Below, piece after piece: positions 14,348 to 23,045 of a stretch of DNA of 28,024 bases. The notes beneath the pieces are model-generated. The model did no database searches and was not told where the DNA came from. It worked only from the letters and a program-made list of their open reading frames with translations. The DNA is taken from assembly GCA_047973435.1 (NCBI GenBank), contig JBKECA010000193.1:1-28024 (forward strand), given 5' to 3'. Both the position numbers and the translations under genes were made by a program. This stretch comes from JBKECA01 sp047973435. Lineage in GTDB: Bacteria > Planctomycetota > Planctomycetia > Planctomycetales > Planctomycetaceae. Within the stretch, counting starts at the first letter, position 1, and each line of letters begins with the position of its first letter.

Positions 14348-15427
14348 CGTGTCGTTCCGCAGCCAGTCGCCGATCCACAATTGACTGCTGCCGTCTTCCG
14401 TGCGACTGCTGGTCCACATCAGTTGCTTTCCGTCCGGGCTGAACACCGGGAGCACGTCTGCCTTTTCGTGAAACGTCACTCGCTCTGTCGGGCCACCGGT
14501 AAAGCTGTCGGCCGTCATTGTGACGTTCATCGTGTACAGGTCGAAGTTGGCTCCCATGGGGCCGCGAGAATAGTCCGCCCGCGCCCACACGATGTACTTG
14601 CCGCTGGGATGAAAAAACGGCGCCCAGTTGACGGTGTCGAGGTCCTTCGTCAGCTGCACTTCGTGCTTGCCGTCCACTGAGATGGCGAACAGCTGCAGCA
14701 TGTGCTCTTTGTCCCGGTCGCTGCGGAAGATCACCCATTGGTCGTCGGGAGAGAAGAATGGCCCGCCGTCATAACCGTCGACATTGGTGAGTTGCCGCAC
14801 GTTCGACCCATCGGCATCCATGATGAACAGGTCCGGGTCTCCGTCGCGGGTCGAAGTGAAGACGATCTGCTTTCCATCGTGAGAGTAGCTCCCCTCGGCA
14901 TCGTAGCCGGAGGAGTCGGTCAGCTGCTTCAGGTTCGTCCCGTCAAAGTCGCAAACGTAGATCTCCATGGCCGGGTCGAAGTCCCACTGATACTTGCGAC
15001 GCCCCCCCGCTGCGGCTTCCTCTCGGGCCTGTTTTTCGTCCGCCTCCAAGTGTGGATTCGTATGGGCCGAGGAGAACAAAATCTGTTTCCCGTCGCGGGA
15101 GAAATAGGCACACGTCGTGCGGCCACGGCCGGGACTGATCCGTCGAGGCGTTCGCTCTGCGAGCGGCTGCACGTAAATCTGATAGAAGGGATACCCGACC
15201 GGATACGCCTGATAAACAATCCACTCCCCGTCCGGAGAGAAGTATCCTTCGCCGGCTCTGGGGAGGCCGAAGGTGACCTGCCGGATGTTCGCCAGATGCT
15301 GCGACTCTTGTGTCGCCACGTCGCCGGTCTCCGCTGCTGAGGAATCATCGGCGGGCAAGTCGGTTGCGACGGCGGCTCCGAGACAGCCCATACACAAAAG
15401 GGTCCACTGAAAAGATTGGCGGCGCAT
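14330..15427 (-). CDS. TolB/PD40-like beta-propeller protein, exported
   Basis: The 365-residue product has a signal peptide (MRRQSFQWTLLCMGCLGAAV to about residue 22). At least six WD40-like PD40 blades follow: FSPDGEWIVYQ, FSRDGKQILFSS, YSHDGKQIVFTSTRDGDPD, FSPDDQWVIFRSDRDKEH, FHPSGKYIVWAR and FSPDGKQLMWTSSR. The repeats resemble the TolB propeller and PD40 proteins common in planctomycetes, probably in the periplasm or cell envelope. There is no peptidase domain, so it is not a DPP-IV-type enzyme. The last codons (ARGSE) and the stop lie inside a fragment of the interspersed repeat, so the C-terminus may have been altered by it. The start codon is ATG at 15427; no strong ribosome site was seen. 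Confidence 0.82.
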   Translation of the reverse strand: MRRQSFQWTLLCMGCLGAAVATDLPADDSSAAETGDVATQESQHLANIRQVTFGLPRAGEGYFSPDGEWIVYQAYPVGYPFYQIYVQPLAERTPRRISPGRGRTTCAYFSRDGKQILFSSAHTNPHLEADEKQAREEAAAGGRRKYQWDFDPAMEIYVCDFDGTNLKQLTDSSGYDAEGSYSHDGKQIVFTSTRDGDPDLFIMDADGSNVRQLTNVDGYDGGPFFSPDDQWVIFRSDRDKEHMLQLFAISVDGKHEVQLTKDLDTVNWAPFFHPSGKYIVWARADYSRGPMGANFDLYTMNVTMTADSFTGGPTERVTFHEKADVLPVFSPDGKQLMWTSSRTEDGSSQLWIGDWLRNDTARGSE

Positions 15428-15505
15428 CGCTGGTGCACTCCGTGGTAGGGAGAGGTTCCGTCGTAAACAAGGACGGCTGAAGTGTAGCCGCTGCCCAACC
15501 CGTCT

Positions 15506-15610
15506 TCAGCCTCCGCGGACCAGTTTCGCCGCATCTCGGATCACGCTGTCCGCGCTGGCGATGTCCGCCGGCTCCTGTTCCAGCACGCCAGGTTGCCTCC
15601 ATCTAAACCG
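15506..15610 (-). pseudogene. Possible remnant: C-terminal gene fragment
   Basis: A short minus-strand frame reads PGVLEQEPADIASADSVIRD then AAKLVRGG and a stop, which looks more protein-like than the DNA around it and ends like a genuine C-terminus. There is no start codon or recognisable upstream part, as the preceding DNA becomes low-quality and then the EamA gene end. It may be the relic of a gene lost here, or chance. Confidence 0.2.
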
Positions 15611-15686
15611 GGTGATCGTCCCGACACAATCCGCAGGGACGGTGGCCCGTGCACCTCTGAGCGTACACTTCGCATTCGGGGCGGCA

Positions 15687-16661
15687 TTACTCGGGCGACT
15701 TCGATGCGTTGACCAGGACAATTCCGATTGCGACCAGCAGGCCGGAGAGCAGCAGCCAGCCGGACAGGATGTCGCCTCTCAGCAATACTGCGAGCAGAAT
15801 TCCGAAAACCGGCGTGGCGAAACTGAAGACGGAAACGCTCGAGGCGCTATGCCGGCGGAGCATCCACGCATGTCCCGCGAAGCAGAAGCCCGACACGACC
15901 AGACCCGCATACAGCAACGACAGCACCACGCGCGGCGTCCAGCCGGACGTCGGCCAGCGATCGAACTCGAATGCGGCGCTGGCGACGACGAATAACCCCG
16001 TGCCAATGATGTCGTGCCACAGGATTAGTGTTCCCGAAGGGACGAGCCGGACGGCGTGCTTCGTGTACAGCACCTTCGCCGCCAGTATGGCGGCCGATAG
16101 CATCAGCATCAGGTCGCCCGCCAGGGTGACGGTATCCTGTGGCCCGACACGGTCTTCGGCCGCCGGCGCTCCATTGATCGGGACGGCCGGGGTTTCAAGC
16201 ATCAGCAGCGATGCTCCAACCGCCGCCACGATCAGACCCAGCCCCTGCCAGCGATTGAGCCGCATGGCGTGACTGACAAAGTGCTCCCAGCCAGCGACCC
16301 AGAAGATGTAGGTGTTCACCAGCAGTGAGGCGTGCGACGCGTTCGACCACGCCACGCCCCAGTTAAAGGTGGCAATCTGCAGGAACAGCAGGACCCCCAT
16401 AATGAACGCGGGCCACAGATGCTGTTGCTTAAGGCCGATCGAGACACCTTCCCAGCGACACCAGCCGAGCATGAACAGCGCCGCGAGTCCGAAGCGGATG
16501 GCCCCCACCGCCAGCGGGGGAACGAGATCGACGGCATCCCGTGCCGTGACGGATGTCCCTCCCCACAGGAGAGCCAGCAGCAGGACGAAGAGTCCTCCGC
16601 CGACTCCCAGTGGGAGATGGGTCGGGGATTGCTGGTTGGTGGACAAGGGCGAGTTCGTCAA
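15687..16661 (-). CDS. EamA-family (drug/metabolite) transporter
   Basis: The 324-residue product has about ten membrane helices in two five-helix halves. The first half includes LFVLLLALLWGGTSVTARDA and PLAVGAIRFGLAALFMLGW. The second half runs from about 180 and includes LAGDLMLMLSAAILAAKVLY and VFSFATPVFGILLAVLLRGD, the last being the typical EamA helix 8-9 motif, followed by LLSGLLVAIGIVLVN. Such proteins export metabolites or amino acids across the inner membrane; the substrate is unknown. The start appears to be TTG at 16661, with no good ATG ahead of the first helix, so the exact start is uncertain. The gene diverges from the epimerase gene with a 183-bp gap. Confidence 0.88.
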   Translation of the reverse strand: MTNSPLSTNQQSPTHLPLGVGGGLFVLLLALLWGGTSVTARDAVDLVPPLAVGAIRFGLAALFMLGWCRWEGVSIGLKQQHLWPAFIMGVLLFLQIATFNWGVAWSNASHASLLVNTYIFWVAGWEHFVSHAMRLNRWQGLGLIVAAVGASLLMLETPAVPINGAPAAEDRVGPQDTVTLAGDLMLMLSAAILAAKVLYTKHAVRLVPSGTLILWHDIIGTGLFVVASAAFEFDRWPTSGWTPRVVLSLLYAGLVVSGFCFAGHAWMLRRHSASSVSVFSFATPVFGILLAVLLRGDILSGWLLLSGLLVAIGIVLVNASKSPE

Positions 16662-16844
16662 AGTCGGAACAAGGGTGGCACATGTCGCGCCGTCGCAGAA
16701 TACTGGCGACTGAGACGGTTGTCGCCTCTCATTGTTTGCGGGTCTTGAAATTGTCAGTCCGTCCGATTTCTGTCCGGCCAGGGTGGTCGATTCGCCGCGG
16801 TCGGCAACAATCCGGGCCGGTTTCCTTGTCAGCGAGTCAACAAC

Positions 16845-17780
16845 ATGAGCAGATCACTATCGCAACACGCTTCGCTTCAGGGGGCTCGAATCGCCGTCAG
16901 TGGTGCGACGGGACTCGTCGGCCGCACGTTGTCGAATCGGTTGATGGAACTGGGCGCGGAAACGATCCGGATGTCCCGCAGTCCATCTCCGTCTGACGAA
17001 CGGCAGGTGCAGTGGGATCCGAATCAGGGACTGATCCAGCCGGAGAAATTGGAGGGGGTGACTGCAGTCGTCCATCTTGCCGGCGAGGGCATTGCTGATG
17101 GTCGCTGGACGGAGGCCAAGAAGCAGCGAATTCGTGACAGCCGCGTCGTCGGGACACGGTCGTTGTGCGAGTCATTGTCCAAGCTCACAGCCAAACCGCA
17201 AACATTGGTATGCGCTTCCGCCATCGGCTTCTATGGTGATCGCGGCGACGAACGACTGGATGAAGAGAGTTCTCCCGGGGACGGTTTTCTACCGGAGGTC
17301 TGTATCGGCTGGGAGCAAGCTTGCGATCCTGCCCGCGCCGCAGGGATCCGGGTCGTGAACATTCGCATTGGAGTGATTATAAGCAAGGATGGCGGGGCCT
17401 TGGCGAAAATGCTCCTGCCGTTCCAACTGGGGATGGGAGGAAAGATTGGCTCGGGCCAGCAGTACATGAGCTGGGTGGCTCTCGATGATGTTGTCGGTGC
17501 CATCGTTCAAGGGCTGACGCAGAGCGAAATGTCAGGCCCGGTGAATGCGGTTTCGCCCAACCCGGTGACGAACGCCGAGTTCACGAAGACACTGGGCAGC
17601 GTGCTGCATCGTCCCACGATCCTGCCGATGCCGGCGTTCGCTGCGAAACTGGCGCTGGGCCAGATGGCGGAGGATTTGCTTCTGGCGAGCACCCGGGTCT
17701 ATCCAGAACGGTTGAGTCAGCTCGCGTACCGATTTGCGTTTGCTGACCTGCATGCCTGTCTCAGTCGGGAGGTCGGTTGA
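16845..17780 (+). CDS. TIGR01777-type NAD(P)-dependent epimerase-like protein
   Basis: The 311-residue product is an atypical short-chain dehydrogenase. It has the glycine-rich nucleotide loop GATGLVG at 20-26 and the family signature HLAGEGIADGRWTEAKKQRI. SAIGFYGDRGDE contains the Tyr of the SDR site, and RIGVIIS and YMSWVALDDVV are followed by the C-terminal SDR tail. This family (TIGR01777, YfcH/SULA-like) is annotated as nucleoside-diphosphate-sugar epimerase, though its true reaction is generally unknown. It is cytoplasmic. The ATG at 16845 leaves 13 residues before the first strand, with a weak ribosome site. It converges with aroB across an 84-bp gap. Confidence 0.88.
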   Translation: MSRSLSQHASLQGARIAVSGATGLVGRTLSNRLMELGAETIRMSRSPSPSDERQVQWDPNQGLIQPEKLEGVTAVVHLAGEGIADGRWTEAKKQRIRDSRVVGTRSLCESLSKLTAKPQTLVCASAIGFYGDRGDERLDEESSPGDGFLPEVCIGWEQACDPARAAGIRVVNIRIGVIISKDGGALAKMLLPFQLGMGGKIGSGQQYMSWVALDDVVGAIVQGLTQSEMSGPVNAVSPNPVTNAEFTKTLGSVLHRPTILPMPAFAAKLALGQMAEDLLLASTRVYPERLSQLAYRFAFADLHACLSREVG

Positions 17781-17864
17781 ACCGCCGACGCACTCAAGGC
17801 ATTCGCGGTCGAGATTGCCAGGGCTCGTCTGTTGTCGGAATCCAATGGGGCCGCTGGCTGACAT

Positions 17865-18992
17865 TCAACGAGAGGCATCCAACAGAATCTCACGAACCAG
17901 CGTCTCGGGAACGCTGTCAACCAACTCGACTTTGCCGATCCGGGATGGAAGAACGAATCGTAGTTTTCCGCCAACAGTCTTCTTGTCCAGCCGCATGCGG
18001 TCCATCACCGCCTCGACTCCATATCTTTGGTCATCCGGCAGCCTGATCGGAAGTTGCAGCGAGTCCAGCAGCGAAACTTGCCTGACCGTCTCTTCCGCGG
18101 AAATGCGTCCCAGCCGTTCGGCCAGACGGCTCGCGTAGACCATGCCGATCGAAACAGCCTCGCCATGCAGCAGCTCTCCGTACCCAGCCAGCGCCTCAAA
18201 GGCGTGTCCGAAAGTGTGCCCGTAGTTGAGCACGGCCCGCAAGCCGGTGCGTTCGTACTCGTCCTGCTCGACGACATCGGCCTTCAGTCGACAGCTGCGG
18301 GAGATGACGTGCCGCAGGATTGCAGGATCGCGGCGGTTGATCTCGTCCACGTCCCGTTCAATTCGCTCGAAGAATTCGCCATCCAGGATGACGCCGTACT
18401 TGACGACTTCCGCCAGACCTGAGCGGAACTCCCGGTCGGGAAGTGTGGAGAGCGCATCCGTGTCAATGATGACGCCAATTGGCTGATGAAATGCTCCGAT
18501 CAGATTCTTGGCCTGCGGATGGTTGATCCCCACTTTGCCGCCAACGGAGCTATCGACATCGGAAAGCAGCGTCGTTGGAACTTGCAGGAACGGCAGCCCG
18601 CGGTTGTAGCTTGCCGCAGCGAAGCCGGCTGCATCGCCGATCACGCCGCCACCGACGGCGACAATTAACGTCCGGCGATCCGCCTGCCATTCGACAAGGC
18701 GGTCGTAGATCGAGTTAATGATTTCCTGGCGTTTGGTGTTCTCGCCGGACGGGAGAGTGATAAGTTCCGACCGGAAGCCGCCCGCGGCAAAGCGGTTGTG
18801 TACCGCATTCCCATGCTGCTGAACATGTTCATCGGTGATCACCACGGTCAGCCCCTGGCCAACCGGAATCTTCCGCTGCAACAGCCAGGGATGGACCAAT
18901 TCCTCGCAACGAGTCAGCAGCCCGGAGCCAATCGCAATCTCATAGCTGCGTTCCCCCAGATCAACGGCGACAGTTTCAACAGCAACGGACAT
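17865..18992 (-). CDS. aroB: 3-dehydroquinate synthase
   Basis: The 375-residue product catalyses step two of the shikimate pathway, converting DAHP to 3-dehydroquinate with NAD and a divalent metal. NAD-binding GGGVIGD is at 114-120. QVPTTLLSDVDSSVGGKVGI at 137-156 is followed by the metal ligands Glu195 (GLAEVVKYG), His259/263 (NYGHTFGHAFE) and His276 (LLHGEAVSIGM). All catalytic motifs are intact. The ATG at 18992 (MSVAVETVAV) matches the family start. The frame is open to 19112, but that extension is the translated 86-bp repeat (19023-19108) and should be ignored. Ribosome binding is weak. It is isolated from other aro genes here. Confidence 0.95.
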   Translation of the reverse strand: MSVAVETVAVDLGERSYEIAIGSGLLTRCEELVHPWLLQRKIPVGQGLTVVITDEHVQQHGNAVHNRFAAGGFRSELITLPSGENTKRQEIINSIYDRLVEWQADRRTLIVAVGGGVIGDAAGFAAASYNRGLPFLQVPTTLLSDVDSSVGGKVGINHPQAKNLIGAFHQPIGVIIDTDALSTLPDREFRSGLAEVVKYGVILDGEFFERIERDVDEINRRDPAILRHVISRSCRLKADVVEQDEYERTGLRAVLNYGHTFGHAFEALAGYGELLHGEAVSIGMVYASRLAERLGRISAEETVRQVSLLDSLQLPIRLPDDQRYGVEAVMDRMRLDKKTVGGKLRFVLPSRIGKVELVDSVPETLVREILLDASR

Positions 18993-19022
18993 GATGCAAC
19001 AGGGAATTTGTCGGATGTGACT

Positions 19023-19108
19023 TATACTGCCCGCGGCAGCGAGTGAGATGATTCGGACGTTAAAGCCCCGCGAGGCAAAACGTATTAACATTGACCGCGT
19101 GCGGTATA
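19023..19108 (+). repeat. 86-bp interspersed repeat, full copy 3
   Basis: This copy and the 27746 copy are the closest pair, with about 80 of 86 positions identical and no gaps. It starts TATACTGCCCGCGGCAGCG and ends CCGCGTGCGGTATA. The ends form an imperfect 14-bp inverted repeat. It lies 30 nt upstream of the aroB ATG, in antisense orientation to aroB. Confidence 0.92.
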
Positions 19109-19150
19109 GCAAGGCTCCATAACAGCAAGCGATTGGAAGCCGTAATCAAG

Positions 19151-19534
19151 TCAAAGATTCGCGCGATACCAACCGTGAACCGCCAAGATTGAGCCGATCG
19201 CCAGCAACGCCACCATCGAGCCAATCTGAGTTCCGACTGAATTTGGAACGAACTGGGCCACTAGACTCGGCGCGGTCAAACCAAGCGAAAACAGGAAAGC
19301 ACCGGCCCCCACTTCAAAGTCGTGCCGCTTCCACCGCACTTGGCGGACCAATCCGAGACGGCAACGCGACGAAAACGCTTCGTTGACGTGCCTGGGGTCC
19401 ACATTGATTGCCTCTTCGTGACGCGCCATCCTTTCGGCGATTCTCTCCCAAGATCCTGAAAACTCCGAGGTGAAATACTTGACCCGATCCTGCGTATCCT
19501 GCGGCCAGTCAGGCCGGCGATGGTACTTGGCCAC
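19151..19534 (-). CDS. Hypothetical protein with two membrane segments
   Basis: The 127-residue product was not recognised. The first 70 residues are soluble and charged (YFTSEFSGSWERIAERMARH). Two hydrophobic segments follow, at about 75-95 (EVGAGAFLFSLGLTAPSLVA) and 102-121 (TQIGSMVALLAIGSILAVHG), with a short tail, suggesting a small inner-membrane protein. The start appears to be GTG at 19534; an ATG at 19545 belongs to another frame. It lies 25 nt downstream of the next hypothetical gene on the same strand, so the two are probably one transcript. Base composition is near 50 % G+C by eye, lower than neighbouring genes, which may mean recent arrival. Confidence 0.6.
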   Translation of the reverse strand: MAKYHRRPDWPQDTQDRVKYFTSEFSGSWERIAERMARHEEAINVDPRHVNEAFSSRCRLGLVRQVRWKRHDFEVGAGAFLFSLGLTAPSLVAQFVPNSVGTQIGSMVALLAIGSILAVHGWYRANL

Positions 19535-19559
19535 AAGAGCACCACATTAATCTTTGATC

Positions 19560-19901
19560 TTAGGCGTGACTTTCAGCATCATCGCATGTCTTGAGGTCGA
19601 AACAACTTGTCATGTCGTTCAACGAATCGGCGTCACTACAACGCAGTGCAGATTGGATATCTGGTGGAATCACCAGGTTGCCTTGAGATAGCTTCTGGAT
19701 TGCTTGCACAACACGGCAACCGGCGCTTCGAACATCGCCGAATTCGATACGGACAGGCTCAGGCGGCGCAGTGCTTGTGCGGATTCTGGCCATCTGTTCG
19801 GCGAGTTGGTAGACTAAGACATCCACTCCATCGTAGAAGCACGAAATCAAGTCGTGAGCCACTCCAGGCAAAACAGTTCGTGGCTCAGTCGTGGTGGACA
19901 T
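19560..19901 (-). CDS. Hypothetical soluble protein
   Basis: The 113-residue product has no recognised domain, signal or membrane segment. The central part (PVRIEFGDVRSAGCRVVQAI) looks like an ordered alpha/beta fold. The C-terminus is acidic with several Cys (FDLKTCDDAESHA). The ATG at 19901 has a weak purine-rich site (GTAAGG) close to it. It precedes the two-segment membrane protein in what looks like a two-gene unit with lower G+C than its surroundings. A regulatory or toxin/immunity-like pair is possible only by gene size and arrangement; nothing in the sequence proves it. Confidence 0.55.
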   Translation of the reverse strand: MSTTTEPRTVLPGVAHDLISCFYDGVDVLVYQLAEQMARIRTSTAPPEPVRIEFGDVRSAGCRVVQAIQKLSQGNLVIPPDIQSALRCSDADSLNDMTSCFDLKTCDDAESHA

Positions 19902-19937
19902 CAGCCTTACCAGCAGAATTGCTTACCTGCAGAATTG

Positions 19938-19982
19938 TGGGCTACCCGTAACAGAATCGGCACTTCGATTTGTGGTAGCCCA
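19938..19982. repeat. 9-bp perfect inverted repeat after the ceramidase-like gene
   Basis: TGGGCTACC (19938-19946) pairs with GGTAGCCCA (19974-19982) across 27 nt. It lies 129 nt beyond the stop of the ceramidase-like gene and 37 nt before the hypothetical gene start on the same strand. It may separate the two transcripts, but no T-run follows. Confidence 0.4.
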
Positions 19983-20110
19983 GCATGTTATGGCACTTGC
20001 AGGCAGTTGTCAAGGCGGGAGAGTTGCAACTCCTATTGCTGTAAGGCCTTGCGACCTGAGGACATGGCGTTGGTGTTGCGGTCTCGACCGCACAATCCTT
20101 GTGGTCCTCA

Positions 20111-21574
20111 CTACTTCACCTGCTCGAACAGCTTCATCAGGGTGTCGACGATCTTCACCGAAGCCTCTTTCTCGACGTTGTTTGTTCCCAGCCAGGTCTC
20201 GTAGCCCCCAAGTTCGTGCTGCGGTGGCGTTGGAAGGTAGCCGTAGCTGCCATTGGCGAGTTCAATGGTAAAAGTGTGTTTGATCGGTCCTTTCTCTTTG
20301 ATCTCCAGTCCGGTCTCCGCGAAGGTCTCGAACGGGATCGCAGCGATACCGATGTCACCGATCCGGAACGTCTGCAGTGGGATCGTGACCGTGTCTGGCG
20401 ATTCCGCCAGCCTGCGGATCCGGGTGGCATAGGTTTCTTCATGATGCTTGGCCTTCTCCGCTGGCCAGCCTGCTGTTTCGAGTTCATCGAAACGGGCCAG
20501 CATGTCCGGGGTCGGCTTACGTACGGCCAAGGTCAATTCCGCCGTCGCCGCTGCGAGAGAGACCTCTTTGTGAAACTGGAGAGACGAGTGCGTCTCATAG
20601 ACCCGCTGGGCCACCAGGTCTGCCACCCGCTGCATCTTTTCGTACGGTGGCTTGCGGGGCGCGGGCTTGGCGAAGTTGATGTTGTTGCAGTCCCCGCTTG
20701 TGCCGTTGGACAAGATGCCAACGAATGGCGGCGACTGTTTATCCGCATTCAGCAGCTCCGCAATGGTGTTCGCAAAGCAGCCAAAGTAGTCCGCGGAGAC
20801 CTCCGCGCCCTTGACGCCGCCGACATAGTGCAGCGAGTAATTCGCCAGCAGGGAGATCGGCCGGCCTTCGATCGACTGCACGGAAATGAAGCTGATCTGC
20901 GGGTCAATCGGTCCCGCGGGCCGGACCAATGCGGCGTTGCCGGCAGGGGGATTCATCCGCACCTTATCGACACCGCCAAAAGGATTCTGCAGCAGGTTGG
21001 GATCAGTAACATACCAGCGGCGATTGAAAATCTCGGACGGCTCATCCACGGCTCCAAAGGCGATTGCGGCTGGCTCAAGATTGGTCACTGCTCGTCTGAC
21101 ACCATCGGCAATCCGCCGTGACAGGAAAGACTGGTAGCTGCTGAAATCGTCTACCGGGACGACTTTATTTTCGCCTCGCGCGGTCGTGGCGGAGTGGGTA
21201 TGGGTGGCGGCGCACAAGACGTTGCTGGAAGGAATCTGACACTCCGCGGCGATATACTCCTTGGCCTTGTCGAAGACTTCCCGAGGAATGCCGACATTGT
21301 CGCACAGAACGATGACCAGCGACGTCTCGCCATCGTTGAGGACCAGACAACGGGCGTGCAATTCGTCGTGGATGTTGGTCGCCGGCATCGGCTTCCAGTT
21401 GCCGACAATCAGTTCGCCCAGCGGCGGCGTGATGTTGCTGGCAGCAGCGCCGGCACGCAGTGGCCCCGCGATCGCGATTGAAGTGTGGAGACACAGCGCG
21501 CAGACGGTTGCACAGAGCAGCCAGACTGCTTGGAAGCGGCTGGGCTGTGGTCGGTTATTCGTCGCCGAATTCAT
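20111..21574 (-). CDS. Neutral-ceramidase-like exported protein, nucleophile absent
   Basis: The 487-residue product has a signal peptide (to about residue 37, ending IAIAG) and the fold markers of the neutral/alkaline ceramidase N-terminal domain: AGAAASNITP, THTHS (His125/127), NYSLHYVGG (His249), PFETFAETG (Glu416) and NGSYGYLP (Tyr444/446). These match zinc ligands in bacterial neutral ceramidase. The catalytic motif GDVSPN is replaced by GDCNNI at 295-300, so the nucleophilic Ser is Asn. The protein is also shorter than true ceramidases (about 650). It is therefore probably a zinc enzyme of this fold acting on another substrate outside the cytoplasm. Its ATG at 21574 lies within the end of the SMP-30-like gene (20-bp overlap), so the two are translationally coupled. 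Confidence 0.85.
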   Translation of the reverse strand: MNSATNNRPQPSRFQAVWLLCATVCALCLHTSIAIAGPLRAGAAASNITPPLGELIVGNWKPMPATNIHDELHARCLVLNDGETSLVIVLCDNVGIPREVFDKAKEYIAAECQIPSSNVLCAATHTHSATTARGENKVVPVDDFSSYQSFLSRRIADGVRRAVTNLEPAAIAFGAVDEPSEIFNRRWYVTDPNLLQNPFGGVDKVRMNPPAGNAALVRPAGPIDPQISFISVQSIEGRPISLLANYSLHYVGGVKGAEVSADYFGCFANTIAELLNADKQSPPFVGILSNGTSGDCNNINFAKPAPRKPPYEKMQRVADLVAQRVYETHSSLQFHKEVSLAAATAELTLAVRKPTPDMLARFDELETAGWPAEKAKHHEETYATRIRRLAESPDTVTIPLQTFRIGDIGIAAIPFETFAETGLEIKEKGPIKHTFTIELANGSYGYLPTPPQHELGGYETWLGTNNVEKEASVKIVDTLMKLFEQVK

Positions 21575-23045
21575 ACTTAGTCTCCTTGTCGGCGTTGCCG
21601 CCGAAGGACTGGCGGAACGAGGTTGCCGCCGCGGCGATCGTCGCCTTCGGGCCGGTCAGCTTGAGGAAATAGTTCCCGCCGTCGGGTTTACTGAGGATGA
21701 CGCCCAGCATTTTGTAGTTGGCGGCCGGTTGCGTCTGCTGCAGGAAGGGAGGGCCGAACGGCTTTTTGTAGGTGCCGGTCAGCTCAACCAGCACGTACTT
21801 CCCCTGCGGACACTCTCCCTGGGTCGCCTTCATTTCGCGTCCCTGACCGTCGAACTGTTGAATCCAGCGATCGACGTTCTGACGCACGCTGCCGCCGAAT
21901 GGAGGGAAGACGGCCAGTTCCGACATCTCGGTGTCACCTTCAACCGGCTTGACGGCGAACTGCCCCAGCCGCAGGTTGCTGGAAGGCTTCTGCTGTTCCC
22001 AGGACTTGGGAACGTTGAGCGTCAGTCCATCGAGTTCCACCTTGACCGAGTCTGCCGCAGGCTTCTCGGCGGGCTGAGAGTCATCTCCCTCTGCAAGTGC
22101 GACTGCTGTTCCCTGAGGGCCTAGTTTCTGCAGAGACATTCCCTGCACCTGCATGGGCTGCATATACAGACTGGTGCGGGCCGTGATGTACAGGGTTTTG
22201 TTATCCTTGCCGCCAAAAGCACAGTTGGCGGGCTTCTCGGGAATTTCGATGCGGCCAATAAGTCCGCCCTCCTTTCCGAGGACAACGAGCTGCTTATACG
22301 TGGCGTACAGGCGGCCTTCGCTGTCGAGCGCCATGCCGTCGGGGCCGTTGCCGTCGAGAGACTCATCGCCGGTGAAGAGCAGGGTCGGCTCAGACAGTTG
22401 CCCCGCCGCGACAATCGGATAGGCCATAATCTTGCGCTGTTCGATATTGGCCACGTACAGAGTCTTGCCATCAGGCGAGACCAGAATGCTGTTTGGCTTC
22501 GGCAAGTCGGCGACGACGCGGGTCACTTTGCCAGACGCACTGACGTAATACACTCCCTGCACCGGTTGCGATGGTGGAGCCTGACGGTAGTTCGGATCGG
22601 TGAAGTACAGGCCGCCGTCAGTATCGATCGCCAGATCGTTTGGCTTGTTGAACGGTTGGCCATCGAACGTCTCCGCCAGGACGGAGACGAATTCCGCCTG
22701 ACCATTCGCGGCATTCCGCATCCGCACAACCCGTTGCCGCTCCCCCTGAGCGGCATAGACGTTCCCGGCTTGGTCGCACATCAATCCATTCGTCCCGCCG
22801 GATGACGTGGTCCAGTCGGAGTGCGACCCGTCGGCATTCACACGGATGATTCGACTGTTCGGGATATCGCTAAAGAGCAGGAATCCCTCCGGATGCCACG
22901 CTGGGCCTTCAGTGAATTTGCAGTTGCTGACGACCGTTTTAAGTGAGCCATCGACCAGGTCGGTCAGCTCCGCGCCATGCACAGGCTGCAGACAGAGACC
23001 GACGAGGACGGCAAAATAAAGTCGGATGCTCGGGAGCACTTTCAT
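21555..23045 (-). CDS. SMP-30/gluconolactonase-like propeller with extra C-terminal domain
   Basis: The product is about 496 residues. A signal peptide (MKVLPSIRLYFAVLVGLCLQ, cut near GAE) leads into an SMP-30-type six-bladed propeller to about residue 310. FTEGPAWHPEG supplies the metal-binding Glu46. PFNKPNDLAIDTDGGLYFTD, KPNSILVSPDGKTLYVAN and GPDGMALDSEGRLY hold the usual Asn and Asp ligands. Such enzymes hydrolyse sugar lactones or related esters. Residues about 335-480 form a separate domain (KVELDGLTLNVPKSWEQQ onward, with WIQQFDGQG) of a kind I associate with stand-alone planctomycete proteins. The ATG at 23045 is the first before a signal peptide; the open frame to 23327 has none. 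It overlaps the ceramidase-like gene. Confidence 0.87.
   Translation of the reverse strand: MKVLPSIRLYFAVLVGLCLQPVHGAELTDLVDGSLKTVVSNCKFTEGPAWHPEGFLLFSDIPNSRIIRVNADGSHSDWTTSSGGTNGLMCDQAGNVYAAQGERQRVVRMRNAANGQAEFVSVLAETFDGQPFNKPNDLAIDTDGGLYFTDPNYRQAPPSQPVQGVYYVSASGKVTRVVADLPKPNSILVSPDGKTLYVANIEQRKIMAYPIVAAGQLSEPTLLFTGDESLDGNGPDGMALDSEGRLYATYKQLVVLGKEGGLIGRIEIPEKPANCAFGGKDNKTLYITARTSLYMQPMQVQGMSLQKLGPQGTAVALAEGDDSQPAEKPAADSVKVELDGLTLNVPKSWEQQKPSSNLRLGQFAVKPVEGDTEMSELAVFPPFGGSVRQNVDRWIQQFDGQGREMKATQGECPQGKYVLVELTGTYKKPFGPPFLQQTQPAANYKMLGVILSKPDGGNYFLKLTGPKATIAAAATSFRQSFGGNADKETKYEFGDE

Noticed and set aside
18993..19112. N-terminal extension of AroB by 40 residues
   Set aside because: The extension is the translated 86-bp repeat; the same peptide-like sequence appears before mfnB and tpx. 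AroB homology begins at the ATG at 18992.
19151..19901. Confident toxin-antitoxin call for the hypothetical pair
   Set aside because: Only size and adjacency suggest it; no toxin or antitoxin motif is visible.
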